A stretch of 64,000 nucleotides of DNA from Brevibacterium luteolum (GTDB taxonomy: Bacteria; Actinomycetota; Actinomycetes; Actinomycetales; Brevibacteriaceae), in contig NZ_JABEMC010000007.1 of the NCBI RefSeq assembly GCF_013004595.1, positions 53,457 through 117,456 of the forward strand, written 5' to 3'. Positions 56,436 through 64,000 of the stretch are shown in pieces (position 1 is the first letter of the stretch; every line of letters starts with the position of its first letter). The position numbers and the translations under genes were made by a program. The notes under the pieces are model-generated. The model worked only from the letters and a program-made list of their open reading frames with translations. It was not told where the DNA came from and searched no databases.

Positions 56436-56942
56436 TCAGCCCTCGTTCATCGACTGCGCCCACTCGGCGACACGGGCGGCCGACTCCTCATCCGAAAGAT
56501 CCTCGACGCGGGTGAGGATCGCCCAGCGCCGGCCGAACGGATCGATGATCGAACCGTACCGATCCCCGGAGACGAAATCGGCGATCGGCTCGCGCTCCGT
56601 GGCACCGGCCGCCTCGGCGGCGGCAACGACCGCATCGGCATCAGCGCAGTACAGGCACAGCGACGCACTGACCGCATCCCCGGCTTCGGGGAGCGCGAGC
56701 CCGTAGTCCGGGTTCGCGTCCGCCAGCTGCAGCCGGCCCTGACCGAAGTCGAGCTCGGCGTGGAGGACGCTGCCGTCGGGAGAATCCATCCGGCTGATGA
56801 GCCGGGCTGAGAAGACGCGGGTATAGAAGTCGATGGCGGCCGCGGCGTCGGTGACGACGATGAACGGGGTCAGCGAGGTGAAGCCGTGCGGGATGCCGTT
56901 GGTCGTGTGTGCGCCGGTGGCCGGCGAAGCAGGAGGAGTCAT
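56436..56942 (-). CDS. VOC-family (PhnB/glyoxalase-like) protein
   Basis: A 168-aa two-module vicinal-oxygen-chelate fold protein of the PhnB/3-demethylubiquinone-like branch: LTPFIVVTDAAAAIDFYTRVFSARLISRM at the start, LHAELDFGQGRLQLADANPDYG, a second module with SLCLYCADADAVVAAAEAAGA, and the closing YGSIIDPFGRRWAILTRVEDLS. The function of this branch is generally unknown. CACGAT lies six bases before the ATG at 56942 (leaderless). It is divergent from the AraC regulator, with both promoters in a 112-bp gap, so mutual regulation is plausible. Confidence 0.85.
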   Translation of the reverse strand: MTPPASPATGAHTTNGIPHGFTSLTPFIVVTDAAAAIDFYTRVFSARLISRMDSPDGSVLHAELDFGQGRLQLADANPDYGLALPEAGDAVSASLCLYCADADAVVAAAEAAGATEREPIADFVSGDRYGSIIDPFGRRWAILTRVEDLSDEESAARVAEWAQSMNEG

Positions 56943-57054
56943 GCACCTATCGTGGCGGCCAGCTGCGCCAGCGGTCTTGAAGATTCGCGACACCGCACCA
57001 CGGCACCCTGGATGAAGGCTGGCTCTTCGGCTGCAGCTGAGCTTGAATGCATCT

Positions 57055-57912
57055 ATGGATGCCCGGGACCGCAAAGCGATCGACCTGCGCGGACACCTCA
57101 CCCCGCAGCCGGTTGAGCTGCTGCGCTGCCCCGCGCCCGAGGCAGTGGCGGACCGGGTGCGATGGGCGTGGGTGCCGCGGTGGTCTCTGCCGGACGGGCA
57201 GTCTGTGACTCAGCAGGTCATCGAGTTCCCCGGCGGGAACCTCGTTGTCGAACCGCATGAGACCCGCTTTCACCCACCCGCACCGGCGATGTCGAAGAAG
57301 GACCTGACAGGTGCTGGCTGGGCGGTCGGGCTGCTGCTCCAGCCGGCGTGCGGCGCGCTGCTGCGCAGCACGGCCGCATGGGCCGAGGGAGCAGACCTGG
57401 ATGGCCATGTGCCGCATCCCCGTGCCGAACTGAGCGGCCGGGCAGAGCTGCAGGCCGTGAGCCGGAGGATCCGGGCGCAGATGGCCGCCACGGCAGACGA
57501 CCACACCGCGGAGGCGGCAGCATGTCTGCTCCTCGACTGGGCCGACTGCCACCTCCCCGCCCCCGATGCGGACGGGCAGCTGCTCAACGCGATCGTGGAC
57601 AAGGTCGAGACGGATCCCGAGATCCTCACCAGCAGTCAGCTCGCCGCAGCAGCTGGGATCGGGCAGCGCCGTCTGCAGCGCCTCGTCTCGCGGGCGCTGG
57701 GCTATTCGCCGACGTGGCTCATCCGTCGCAGACGCCTGCAGGATGCCGCCGCGCGCATCCGCAGCGGTGAGTCAGCGGCGGAACTGGCAGCTGCGCTCGG
57801 CTACGCCGACCAGCCGCACTTCCAGCGTGACTTCACGACCGTGACCGGGCAGACGCCGGGAGCATACCGTCGACTTGTCAGCGGCAGCAACCGCCTCGGG
57901 CACGGCGGCTGA
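57055..57912 (+). CDS. AraC-family transcriptional regulator
   Basis: A 285-aa regulator with an N-terminal ligand or dimerisation domain of the DUF6597 type (about 1-170, PVELLRCPAPEAV and VIEFPGGNLVVEPH) and a C-terminal AraC double helix-turn-helix (about 190-280, ILTSSQLAAAAGIGQRRLQRLVSRALGYSPTWLIRRRRLQDA and ELAAALGYADQPHFQRDF). TTGAAT six bases before the ATG at 57055 argues for this leaderless start over the TTG four codons earlier. It diverges from the VOC gene, its most likely target. Confidence 0.88.
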   Translation: MDARDRKAIDLRGHLTPQPVELLRCPAPEAVADRVRWAWVPRWSLPDGQSVTQQVIEFPGGNLVVEPHETRFHPPAPAMSKKDLTGAGWAVGLLLQPACGALLRSTAAWAEGADLDGHVPHPRAELSGRAELQAVSRRIRAQMAATADDHTAEAAACLLLDWADCHLPAPDADGQLLNAIVDKVETDPEILTSSQLAAAAGIGQRRLQRLVSRALGYSPTWLIRRRRLQDAAARIRSGESAAELAAALGYADQPHFQRDFTTVTGQTPGAYRRLVSGSNRLGHGG

Positions 57913-57937
57913 CCAGGACAGACGCGGTCGTCGGCGG

Positions 57938-59149
57938 CTAAGCCGACTCGATCAGCGGCCGAGGGGTGCCGAGCACCGAGGCCAGCCGGCGCACACCCTC
58001 ACGTGTTGCCTCGACGCCGTTGGAGACGAACGAGAAGCGCAGCGTGCGCGGGTCCGGGTCAGCGACGTAGAACGGCGGGCCGGGCACATAGAGGACCCCG
58101 GCCTGGGCGGCTTCGAAGACGAGGGCCTGCGTGTCGAAGCCCTCCGGCAGGCGCGCCCACACGAACATCCCGCCAGCCGGCTGATTCATCACCGATCCTG
58201 CAGGCAGCACCAGTGAGAGCTCCTCGACGAGCGTGAGCATGCGCGCCTGGTACTCCGCGCGCACCGGTGCGAGTACCTCTTCCATATTGTGGGTCGCAAG
58301 GTAGTGGGCGGCGGCGAGCTGGTCGACCGTCGAGGTCTGCAGTGCGGTCGCCTGCTTCGTCACGCCGATCCGCTCACGGGCCTCCTCATCAGGGCAGCGG
58401 ATCCAGCCGACGCGCACACCGGGGGAGAGGACCTTCGAGAGGCTGCCGAGCAGCAGCGAACGGTCATCCAGCCGCGGGTCGGCGCTGATCGGGGTGAGAA
58501 TATCGTCGGTGAAGCGCAGCTCCGCGTACGGGTCGTCTTCGATGAGCCAGACATCGGAGTCGGCAAGCACATTGGCGATCTGCTGCCGGCGCGAGGCCGG
58601 CATCGAGATCCCGGTCGGGTTCTGGAAGGTCGGGATGAGATAGACGGCCTTCGGGTTCCACATCTCGATCGCCGCCGCCAGCGCCTCGGGCACGATCCCG
58701 GCTTCATCGCCGTCGAGTGCCTTGAGCTCGACGCCCTGGACGGCGAAGGCCTGCAGTGCGGACATGTACGTCGGGTTCTCCACGAGCACGACGTCACCGG
58801 GATTGAACAGGGCCTGGGCCACGAGCCCGAGCCCCTGCTGTGAGCCTGAGGTGACTATCACCTCGGCGGCGGAAGCCGGCACATTCGCCTCCTGCAGGCG
58901 ACGGGCGGCAGCCTCGCGCATCTCCGGCTCACCGTCGGTCGAACCGTACTGCATGGCGCGCGGGCCGTCGGTGGCGAAGACATGGGCGTAGGCCGCAGCG
59001 AGCCCGTCGACGTCGAAGAGCTCAGGAGCCGGATGCCCGCCGGCGAAGCTGATGATGGATGGATCGGCGGCGATCTCGAACAGCCGCCGGATCGGGGATT
59101 CGCCCACCGCCATGACATGGTGGTTGAGCGTGTGGCGCAGTGGTGTCAT
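57938..59149 (-). CDS. PLP-dependent aminotransferase, class I/II (LysN/2-aminoadipate type)
   Basis: A 403-aa fold-type I aminotransferase. The N-terminal IISFAGGHPAPELFDVDGL, QYGSTDGEPEMREAAARRL and VTSGSQQGLGLVAQAL are typical of the LysN/MocR-C-domain branch. NPTG is in TFQNPTGISMP, the PLP-contacting Asp in IEDDPYAELRF, and the Schiff-base Lys in LGSLSKVLSPGVRVGW. The substrate is probably an aliphatic or aromatic amino acid or 2-aminoadipate; unresolved. TACGAT six bases before the ATG at 59149 supports that start, since the frame is open for another 470 bp upstream without protein-like sequence. Confidence 0.88.
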   Translation of the reverse strand: MTPLRHTLNHHVMAVGESPIRRLFEIAADPSIISFAGGHPAPELFDVDGLAAAYAHVFATDGPRAMQYGSTDGEPEMREAAARRLQEANVPASAAEVIVTSGSQQGLGLVAQALFNPGDVVLVENPTYMSALQAFAVQGVELKALDGDEAGIVPEALAAAIEMWNPKAVYLIPTFQNPTGISMPASRRQQIANVLADSDVWLIEDDPYAELRFTDDILTPISADPRLDDRSLLLGSLSKVLSPGVRVGWIRCPDEEARERIGVTKQATALQTSTVDQLAAAHYLATHNMEEVLAPVRAEYQARMLTLVEELSLVLPAGSVMNQPAGGMFVWARLPEGFDTQALVFEAAQAGVLYVPGPPFYVADPDPRTLRFSFVSNGVEATREGVRRLASVLGTPRPLIESA

Positions 59150-59186
59150 GAGGTCATCGTAGAGCCGGAACGCCACAGGTGACGAC

Positions 59187-59204
59187 CCCTCTGAGAGGGT
59201 TTTT
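59187..59204 (+). terminator. Short hairpin with U-run
   Basis: CCCTC-TGA-GAGGG followed by TTTTT, the only classic intrinsic-terminator-like sequence in the window. It lies in the 275-bp gap ahead of the permease and could attenuate plus-strand transcription; the gap holds nothing else recognised apart from a possible CACGAT promoter near 59332. Confidence 0.4.
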
Positions 59205-59424
59205 CGGCGGCTGTCGACGAGCGCCAAAAGGGGGTGGTGAATCTGTGGCTCAACGCATGTGCTACAGGCCCGCCCGGTGGGGGTCTCCTTCCTGGTCGCA
59301 GGGCCGCCGATGCCGATGTCTGTGACGTGTGGCACGATAGGCGGCAGGCGTGCTGGGCGGGTGCGCTGGGCACGTGCGAGACAGCCGGCGATGCCGGAAC
59401 GCGACAGTGGAGAGCGAGGATGCG

Positions 59425-60875
59425 ATGGCTGAGCTGAAGAAGTCACTGGGCATGCTGCAGCTGCTCGCCTTCGGCGTAGCAGGTGTGGTCGGCACGAGCT
59501 GGATCTACACGAACTCCACCCTGTTCGGCGAATACGGTGCAGGCGGTGTCGTCTTCGGCCTGGCCGCCGGAGTGCTGCTCGCCGCGTGCGTGGCACTGGC
59601 GTACTCGGAGCTGACGACGACATTCCCGCGCGCCGGCGGCGAGGTGGTGTACTCGTATACGTCGATGGGCCGCGGGGCGGCGTTCTTCACCGGCTGGATG
59701 CTGCTGGGCGCCTACGTCTCCTCCTTGGCCTTCTACGTCACCGCCTTCGGGTTCCTGCTCGGCAACTTCTTCCCGTCTTCAACACCATCCCGCTCTACAC
59801 CATCAACGACGAGACCGTGTACCTGCCGGTGCTGCTCGTCGGCATCGCGCTGACCGCGCTGTTCTTCGCACTCAACTGGTTCGGCATCGAGATCGGCGCC
59901 CAGGTGCAGCTCGCGATGTTCGCCGCCATCGTCATCATCGGCGCAGCGCTCGTCGTCGTCGGCTTCTCCACCGGCTCGCCGGAGAACTTCTTCCCCGCCT
60001 ACTATCCTGACTCGATCCCGGTCTCCGACACGCTGCGCTTCATCATCCCCGGCATGACCTTCCTCGCCGGCTTCGGGCTCGTCGCCGTGCTCGCCGAGGA
60101 CGCCAAGATCTCCGCCCGCAAGGTCGGCCGCGCCGTCGTGCTCACCGTGCTGGCCGCCGGCACCTTCTACTGCCTCGTCCTCGCCGCCACCGCCTGGGTG
60201 CTGCCCTGGGAGGACGTCGCCCAGATGGACCTGGGCACCGTCTCGGCCTTCCGCGAAGCAGGCTTCCCGCTGCTCGGCGCCGGCGCCTACCTCATCGCCT
60301 TCCTCGGCCTGCTCACCAGCTTCCTCGGCCTCTTCGTCGCCAGCTCTCGCATCATGGTCGCCATGGGCCGCGCCCATCTGCTGCCTCCGCAGCTGGCCGA
60401 CATCCACGACCGCCGCGGCACCCCGCACAAGGCACTCATCGCCACCGCCGCCATCACGCTCGGCCTCGGCTGGCTCGGACCCGGCGCGGTCGTGTGGTTC
60501 CTCGACACCGGCGGCGTCTACCTGGGCATCGTGTGGTTCATGGTCGTCCTCGCCAAGTACCTCACCCCGCGACGCTACCCCGAACTCGAACGCCCCTACC
60601 GCACCCGGCTCGGCTTCCTGCCGGCGATCGGCGGCGTCGGCGCGCTGCTGGTCATCATCTGGGCGATCGTGCCCGGCACCAGCTCGTCTCTCGTGTGGCC
60701 GGCCGAGTACATCATCCTCGGTGTCTGGTTCGCCATCGGCACCGTGCTGTACTTCGTCGCCCGCGCCAAGCAGATCGATCGCACCGAAGGACTCCACGCC
60801 ATCCTCGGTGACTCTTACGACCACCTGCACCGCCACGAGATCGCCGCCCAGCAACGCCGGGGAGAGGACACATGA
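59425..60875 (+). pseudogene. Amino-acid permease with a single-base frameshift
   Basis: Two frames together encode one APC-superfamily permease of about 483 aa. From the ATG at 59425, MAELKKSLGMLQLLAFGVAGVVGTSWIY through AFGFLLGNFFP; then after the CCC run at 59772-59774 the protein resumes in the -1 frame as VFNTIPLYTINDETVYLPVLL through to the stop at 60875. Adding one C to the run restores continuity, so a 1-bp deletion in a homopolymer (or a sequencing error) is the simplest cause. The rest is intact, including the FLAGFGLVAVLAEDAKI amphipathic segment. GAGGA precedes the start. The stop overlaps the next gene by four bases, so polar effects are possible if the shift is real. Confidence 0.75.
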
Positions 60876-62449
60876 AACTGACCGACGACGCACTGACCGC
60901 CGCACGCGAGGTGGTGGTCGCCGAAGCCGCGGCCGCATCCGTTCCCGAGGTGTCCTACGGCATCGTCTCGGACGGCCAGCTGGCCGCCGGGCAGGGAACC
61001 GACCGGATCTACCGGATCGCCTCGATGACGAAGTCGTTCACTTCCGCAGCGGTGCTGGGCATCTGCCGTGGGCTCATCCCCGTCGTCGGCCGCAGACCCA
61101 GCCTCGATGACCTGCTCGCCGACTGGCTGCCAGCACTGAGCACCGGTGAGTGGGCTGCGGAGATGACGATCCGCGATGCGCTGACGATGTCGACCGGCCT
61201 GCCGAAAGACGACCCCTGGGCCGACCGGCTCGAATCGATGCCGATCTCCCAGATGCAGCGGCTCATGCAGGGTGAGGCGCTGGCGAACTTCCCGGCCGGG
61301 GCCGGGTTCGAATACGCCAACTACGGCTACGCGATGCTCGGTGCCTTCGTCGAAGGCGCCACCGGACATGCCTTCACCGAGGTCGTCCATCTCCACCTGC
61401 TCGCACCCCTCGGACTGACCTCGACCGGGTTCGATGTCCGCCAGCTCGATGCCGACCGGCTCGTCACCGGCTACCGGCGCACGAGCGACGGTGAGTTCGA
61501 AGCGCAGCCGATCAGCCTGCCCGGAGCGTTCTCCGCCATCGGCGGGCTCGCCTCGACCGTCGACGATGTCGCGGTCTGGGTGACCGCGCTTATCGACGCG
61601 GTGACCTCGACTGAGCCCGGGGATGCCTGCCGCGCTCTCGGACGCACCGCGGCGGAAGCCCGCGCCTGGCGGCGGGTGCTCGCCGACCTGCAGCAGACCC
61701 AGCGGCCGATCAGCATCCAGCACGCTGACGATCACACCGTGTCGATCGGCTACGGCTACGGGCTGCGCTGCTCCTTCGACACCCGCTACGGGCACATGGC
61801 CGGACACTCCGGCGGCTACCCCGGCTTCGGGCTGCACATGCGCTGGCATGCCGCCACCGGTACCGGTGTTATCGTGCTGGCCAACCTCACCGACTTCCCC
61901 GCCGAAGCCGTCGCCACCCGCGCACTCAATACCGCACTCGCCATCCAGCGAGACCACGACCCGAACTCACGCCTATGGCCGGCCTCCCAACCGGTGCCGC
62001 TGACCCCGGCACAGAAAGCCAGCGCCTCAGCTGACTCAGACACCCAGCCGGTCAGCATCCCAGTCACACCGATCACCAGTTTCACCGCCTCGGAACTGGC
62101 CCGCACCCGCCAGCTGCAGGCCGAAACAATGATCGCCACCGGCGACGACTCTGAGGCCGAGCGCATCTTCTCCTCCAACATGGACCTCGACATGCCGCGT
62201 GCCGAACGGCTCACAGCATGGCAGCGCATCCGCGACCACGTCGGCACCCCAGTCGCTGATGGCACCACCGCTGAGGTCGAATGGCTGACCGCGCTGTCAG
62301 CCCGCTGGGAAGTCTGGGCAGAAGGCGAAGCGGGAACCGGGCACGGACGGCGGATGGAGATGATGCTCAACCCCGCCGGTGAGATCCAGAAGCTCGCCGT
62401 CACCGCCCTGCCACAGACGCAAACGCCCACCAACGAGGGCGGGAACTGA
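60872..62449 (+). CDS. Serine hydrolase of the beta-lactamase/penicillin-binding (class C, esterase) family
   Basis: A 525-aa protein without signal peptide. Active-site motifs are SxxK (Ser51-Met-Thr-Lys54 in IASMTKSF), YxN (Tyr148-Ala-Asn150 in FEYANYGYAML) and HSG in MAGHSGGYPGFGLHM near 312. The C-terminal about 150 residues form a lipocalin-like extra domain. Cytoplasmic location and the pairing with a permease favour an esterase, D-aminopeptidase or amidase role over beta-lactam resistance. ATGA overlap with the permease and five bases to the next gene indicate one operon. Confidence 0.85.
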   Translation: MKLTDDALTAAREVVVAEAAAASVPEVSYGIVSDGQLAAGQGTDRIYRIASMTKSFTSAAVLGICRGLIPVVGRRPSLDDLLADWLPALSTGEWAAEMTIRDALTMSTGLPKDDPWADRLESMPISQMQRLMQGEALANFPAGAGFEYANYGYAMLGAFVEGATGHAFTEVVHLHLLAPLGLTSTGFDVRQLDADRLVTGYRRTSDGEFEAQPISLPGAFSAIGGLASTVDDVAVWVTALIDAVTSTEPGDACRALGRTAAEARAWRRVLADLQQTQRPISIQHADDHTVSIGYGYGLRCSFDTRYGHMAGHSGGYPGFGLHMRWHAATGTGVIVLANLTDFPAEAVATRALNTALAIQRDHDPNSRLWPASQPVPLTPAQKASASADSDTQPVSIPVTPITSFTASELARTRQLQAETMIATGDDSEAERIFSSNMDLDMPRAERLTAWQRIRDHVGTPVADGTTAEVEWLTALSARWEVWAEGEAGTGHGRRMEMMLNPAGEIQKLAVTALPQTQTPTNEGGN

Positions 62450-62454
62450 CGCCG

Positions 62455-63243
62455 ATGATCGAGCAGCTGTGGCCGACGATCACCGCAGTCCTCGTGCTGC
62501 TCGCCGTCGCCGTCGCAGTGCTGACGCTTGCCGGTGTCCGCCACCGCTGGGCCGCCGGCATCGCCGTGTTCCGCGGCGCACTGCAGCTGGCGGCGATCAG
62601 CTTCATCCTCGCCGGCGTCATCACCGACCCCCGCTGGGTCGCCGTGGCCCTTGCTGTCATGTTCAGTGTTGCCGCCGTCACCGCCACCCGGCGCATCGGC
62701 TGGACGCTCACCCGATTCGGGATCGTGGCAGGCGCGATGGCCGCAGGTGTGGCCATCACCTTGGCCGTCATTTTCCTCACCGGGGCACTCGAACCATCAG
62801 CCCGGTATGCGCTGGCAATCGGCGGTATCGTCATCGGCAACGCGATGACCGCCGTCACCCTCGCCGGCCGCCGCACCGCCCAGAGCACCGCCGACCGGTT
62901 CCCGGAAGTCGAAGGCTGGCTGGCCCTGGGCGCCACACCCCGGCAGGCCACCCTTGATATCGCCCGCGAAGCCGTCCGCGAAGCACTCATCCCCTCAACC
63001 GACCAGACTAAGACCACCGGCCTCGTCACCCTGCCCGGCGCGTTCGTCGGCGCGATCTTCGGCGGCGTCAGCCCCCTGGAGGCCGGCCGCTTCCAGATCG
63101 TCGTGCTCGCCGGCATCATGGCCGCCGGTGCCGTCGGGGCCACCATCGTCGCCTTCACCCTGGCCCCGACACTCATGCTGCCAGCCGACACCGTGCGCCA
63201 TATGGCCAAGCGCAACCAAGTCCAGTCAGCAACTCACAGCTGA
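62455..63243 (+). CDS. FetB-like (UPF0014) ABC transporter permease
   Basis: A 262-aa membrane protein with seven helices and the UPF0014/FetB pattern: RGALQLAAISFILAGVI, ALAIGGIVIGNAMTAVTLAG, the coupling-helix region EGWLALGATPRQATLDIAREAVREALIPSTDQTKTTGLVTLPGAFVGAIFGG. FetAB exports iron under stress in E. coli. No FetA ATPase gene follows, so either the partner is elsewhere or this copy works with a different ATPase. It starts five bases after the serine-hydrolase stop and ends the operon. Confidence 0.85.
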   Translation: MIEQLWPTITAVLVLLAVAVAVLTLAGVRHRWAAGIAVFRGALQLAAISFILAGVITDPRWVAVALAVMFSVAAVTATRRIGWTLTRFGIVAGAMAAGVAITLAVIFLTGALEPSARYALAIGGIVIGNAMTAVTLAGRRTAQSTADRFPEVEGWLALGATPRQATLDIAREAVREALIPSTDQTKTTGLVTLPGAFVGAIFGGVSPLEAGRFQIVVLAGIMAAGAVGATIVAFTLAPTLMLPADTVRHMAKRNQVQSATHS

Positions 63244-63275
63244 CCCTCTGACCTGGGGTTTTCAGGTTTCTGTCG

Positions 63276-63308
63276 GTTTCCATCCGGCGTTCACTCAGAG
63301 TTCGTTCG
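63276..63308 (+). promoter_or_regulatory. Candidate PHO box (three 11-bp direct repeat units)
   Basis: Three consecutive 11-bp units share G-N-(G/T)-TTC at the same register: GTTTCCATCCG, GCGTTCACTCA, GAGTTCGTTCG. Actinobacterial PhoP boxes are 11-bp direct repeats containing GTTCA. The position 63 bp upstream of a secreted phosphoesterase gene fits phosphate control; inferred only. Confidence 0.5.
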
Positions 63309-63370
63309 TGCCGACCAGGCTCAAGACGGTGCTCTTCAAGCACCTGCGAATGCACGCCTCTTGAGTCGAA

Positions 63371-63878
63371 ATGAGAGACATGATCCGACTGACATCCCTC
63401 CGCGCAGCCTGCGGTGGACTGCTGTCCCTGGCCTTGGCCGGCGCCGGTGTCGCCGCGGCCGCAGCCCCGCCTGCAGCCGCCCTCGACACCGAGCTCATCA
63501 CCAGCGGCACCACCGAATGGCGCTACCTCGATGACGGCACCGACCCCGCCGATGGGCTGCCCGGCCGCACCGACTGGACCGCCGCAGACTTCGACGACAC
63601 CGCCTGGCAGACCGCGGCCGGCAGCTTCGGCGCGCTGCGCGGTGAGAAGAAGGCACTCTCCGGCGGGCACACCCCGGACAACCTGCTCACCCAGTACAAG
63701 GACGGCACGGTCGAGAACCACGAGGCGTTCTTCTTCCGCACCACCATCGACGTCGACGCCGCTGACCTCGAAGGAGGCAAGCAGCTGACCGGTTCGGTGC
63801 TCTACGACGACGCCGCTGCAGTCTTCGTCAACGGTGAGAAGATCGCAGGCTTCGACGACGGAGGCATCGACTACCTAG
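63371..63878 (+). pseudogene. Secreted metallophosphoesterase-like protein, cut by an insertion element
   Basis: The frame begins with a Sec signal peptide (LLSLALAGAGVAAAAAPPAAALD, cleavage near residue 37) followed by a secreted beta-rich module: TEWRYLDDGTDP, WTAADFDDTAWQTAAGSFGALRG, HEAFFFRTTIDVD, YDDAAAVFVNGEKIAGFDDGGID. This module occurs at the N-terminus of large extracellular calcineurin-type phosphoesterases. The native protein breaks off at about residue 167, where an IS481-type end starts after a CTAG; the frame then runs 35 bases into the element to a stop at 63911-63913. The downstream part lies outside the window. The PHO-like repeats upstream fit phosphate scavenging. Confidence 0.75.
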
Positions 63879-63920
63879 CTGTACTTCCTCGGGAGGTTGT
63901 GATCGGGATTTGAGGTGAAA

Positions 63921-63974
63921 GAAGACCTCCGATATCGAAGTGGGTAACCACACTCACTCGAACCGGAGGTCTTC
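63921..63974 (+). promoter_or_regulatory. Hairpin sequestering the transposase ribosome-binding site
   Basis: GAAGACCTCCG (63921-63931) pairs perfectly with CGGAGGTCTTC (63964-63974), which contains the GGAGG (63965-63969) six bases before the transposase ATG. A candidate internal promoter TTGAGG-N17-TATCGA (63910-63938) would start RNA after the left arm, leaving the site free. Confidence 0.6.
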
Positions 63975-63975
63975 C

Positions 63976-64000
63976 ATGACTCACCGTAATGCACCGATGA
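63976..64000 (+). CDS. IS481-family transposase (N-terminal fragment, runs off window)
   Basis: Only the first eight codons are visible (MTHRNAPM), preceded by GGAGG at six bases. The N-terminus is that typical of IS481-type DDE transposases in actinobacteria, which continue into an HTH and an integrase core. Identity rests on this short stretch and on the insertion context. Confidence 0.6.

Larger units (their letters stand above)
63879..64000 (+). mobile_element. Left end of an IS481-type insertion sequence
   Basis: Sequence character changes at the CTAG at 63875-63878, a target core used by IS481-type elements. The new segment holds a GGAGG ribosome-binding site and the start of a gene encoding MTHRNAPM, which matches the N-terminus of IS481-family transposases. 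The right end, terminal repeats and any target duplication lie outside the window, so the exact boundary (63879-63881) is provisional. Confidence 0.7.

Noticed and set aside
60872..62449. Beta-lactam resistance gene
   Set aside because: It has SxxK and YxN motifs but no export signal and sits in a permease operon; an intracellular esterase or peptidase role is more likely.
63371..63913. Intact 180-aa secreted protein
   Set aside because: The last dozen residues (from about 63879) are encoded by the inserted element, and the domain is broken mid-fold, so it is a truncation rather than a short native protein.

Overview
This is a GC-rich chromosomal stretch from an actinobacterium. The gene set suggests a Micrococcales member, most likely Brevibacterium or a close relative. 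The pointers are a KtrAB pair, a divergent ramB/aceA pair with malate synthase A, an LPxTG surface protein of the anchored-repeat type, a 13E12-type HNH protein, a DtxR-like iron operator and an IS481-type element. The genus is inferred from gene content, not demonstrated. No rRNA, tRNA, CRISPR array or prophage was seen.

Layout. 1-4.3 kb: the 3' end of a MoeB-rhodanese gene, fdhD, then on the minus strand nrtR-nadA-nadC with a perfect operator-like palindrome in front of nadA. 4.3-10.1 kb: an AT-richer NYN-domain gene, an OFA-family transporter, murI with an upstream HAD phosphatase gene, and an amidase. 10.1-19 kb: a decayed gene, an amino-acid permease, KtrB/KtrA potassium uptake, a DUF4352 protein, a two-component system and a beta-class DNA methyltransferase. 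19-26 kb: a DUF222/HNH protein, an L-2-hydroxyglutarate oxidase, a stand-alone transposase-OrfA-like protein, a DUF4333 lipoprotein and a methyltransferase under a CsoR/CstR-type operator.

24.7-36 kb: glyoxylate shunt (ramB divergent from aceA-aceB), then a complete siderophore import operon (ATPase, binding lipoprotein, fused permease, siderophore-interacting reductase) behind a DtxR-like palindrome, and a nitrilase. 36-46 kb: a universal stress protein, twin small membrane proteins, a large FAD/Fe-S D-lactate-dehydrogenase-type oxidase, an HTH protein, an inositol monophosphatase, an amidohydrolase, an FkbM methyltransferase, and a CstB-like persulfide dioxygenase-rhodanese under a second CsoR/CstR-type operator. 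46-56 kb: an LPxTG surface protein, a glycine riboswitch, gcvP-gcvT-gcvH and sdaA, which together turn glycine and serine into C1 units and pyruvate. 56-64 kb: an integral membrane metallopeptidase, a VOC protein, an AraC regulator, an aminotransferase, a frameshifted permease with a serine hydrolase and FetB, and a PHO-box-like promoter driving a secreted phosphoesterase gene that is cut by an IS481-type insertion running off the window.

The main regulatory themes are: (1) many genes whose -10 box lies 6-7 nt before the start codon, so their mRNAs are probably leaderless; (2) two loci sharing ATACCC-N4-GGGTAT-like operators, suggesting a sulfane-sulfur or metal stress regulon; (3) short tandem duplications of 18-26 bp units in many intergenic gaps; (4) a hairpin at the IS481 end that would hide the transposase ribosome-binding site in read-through transcripts.
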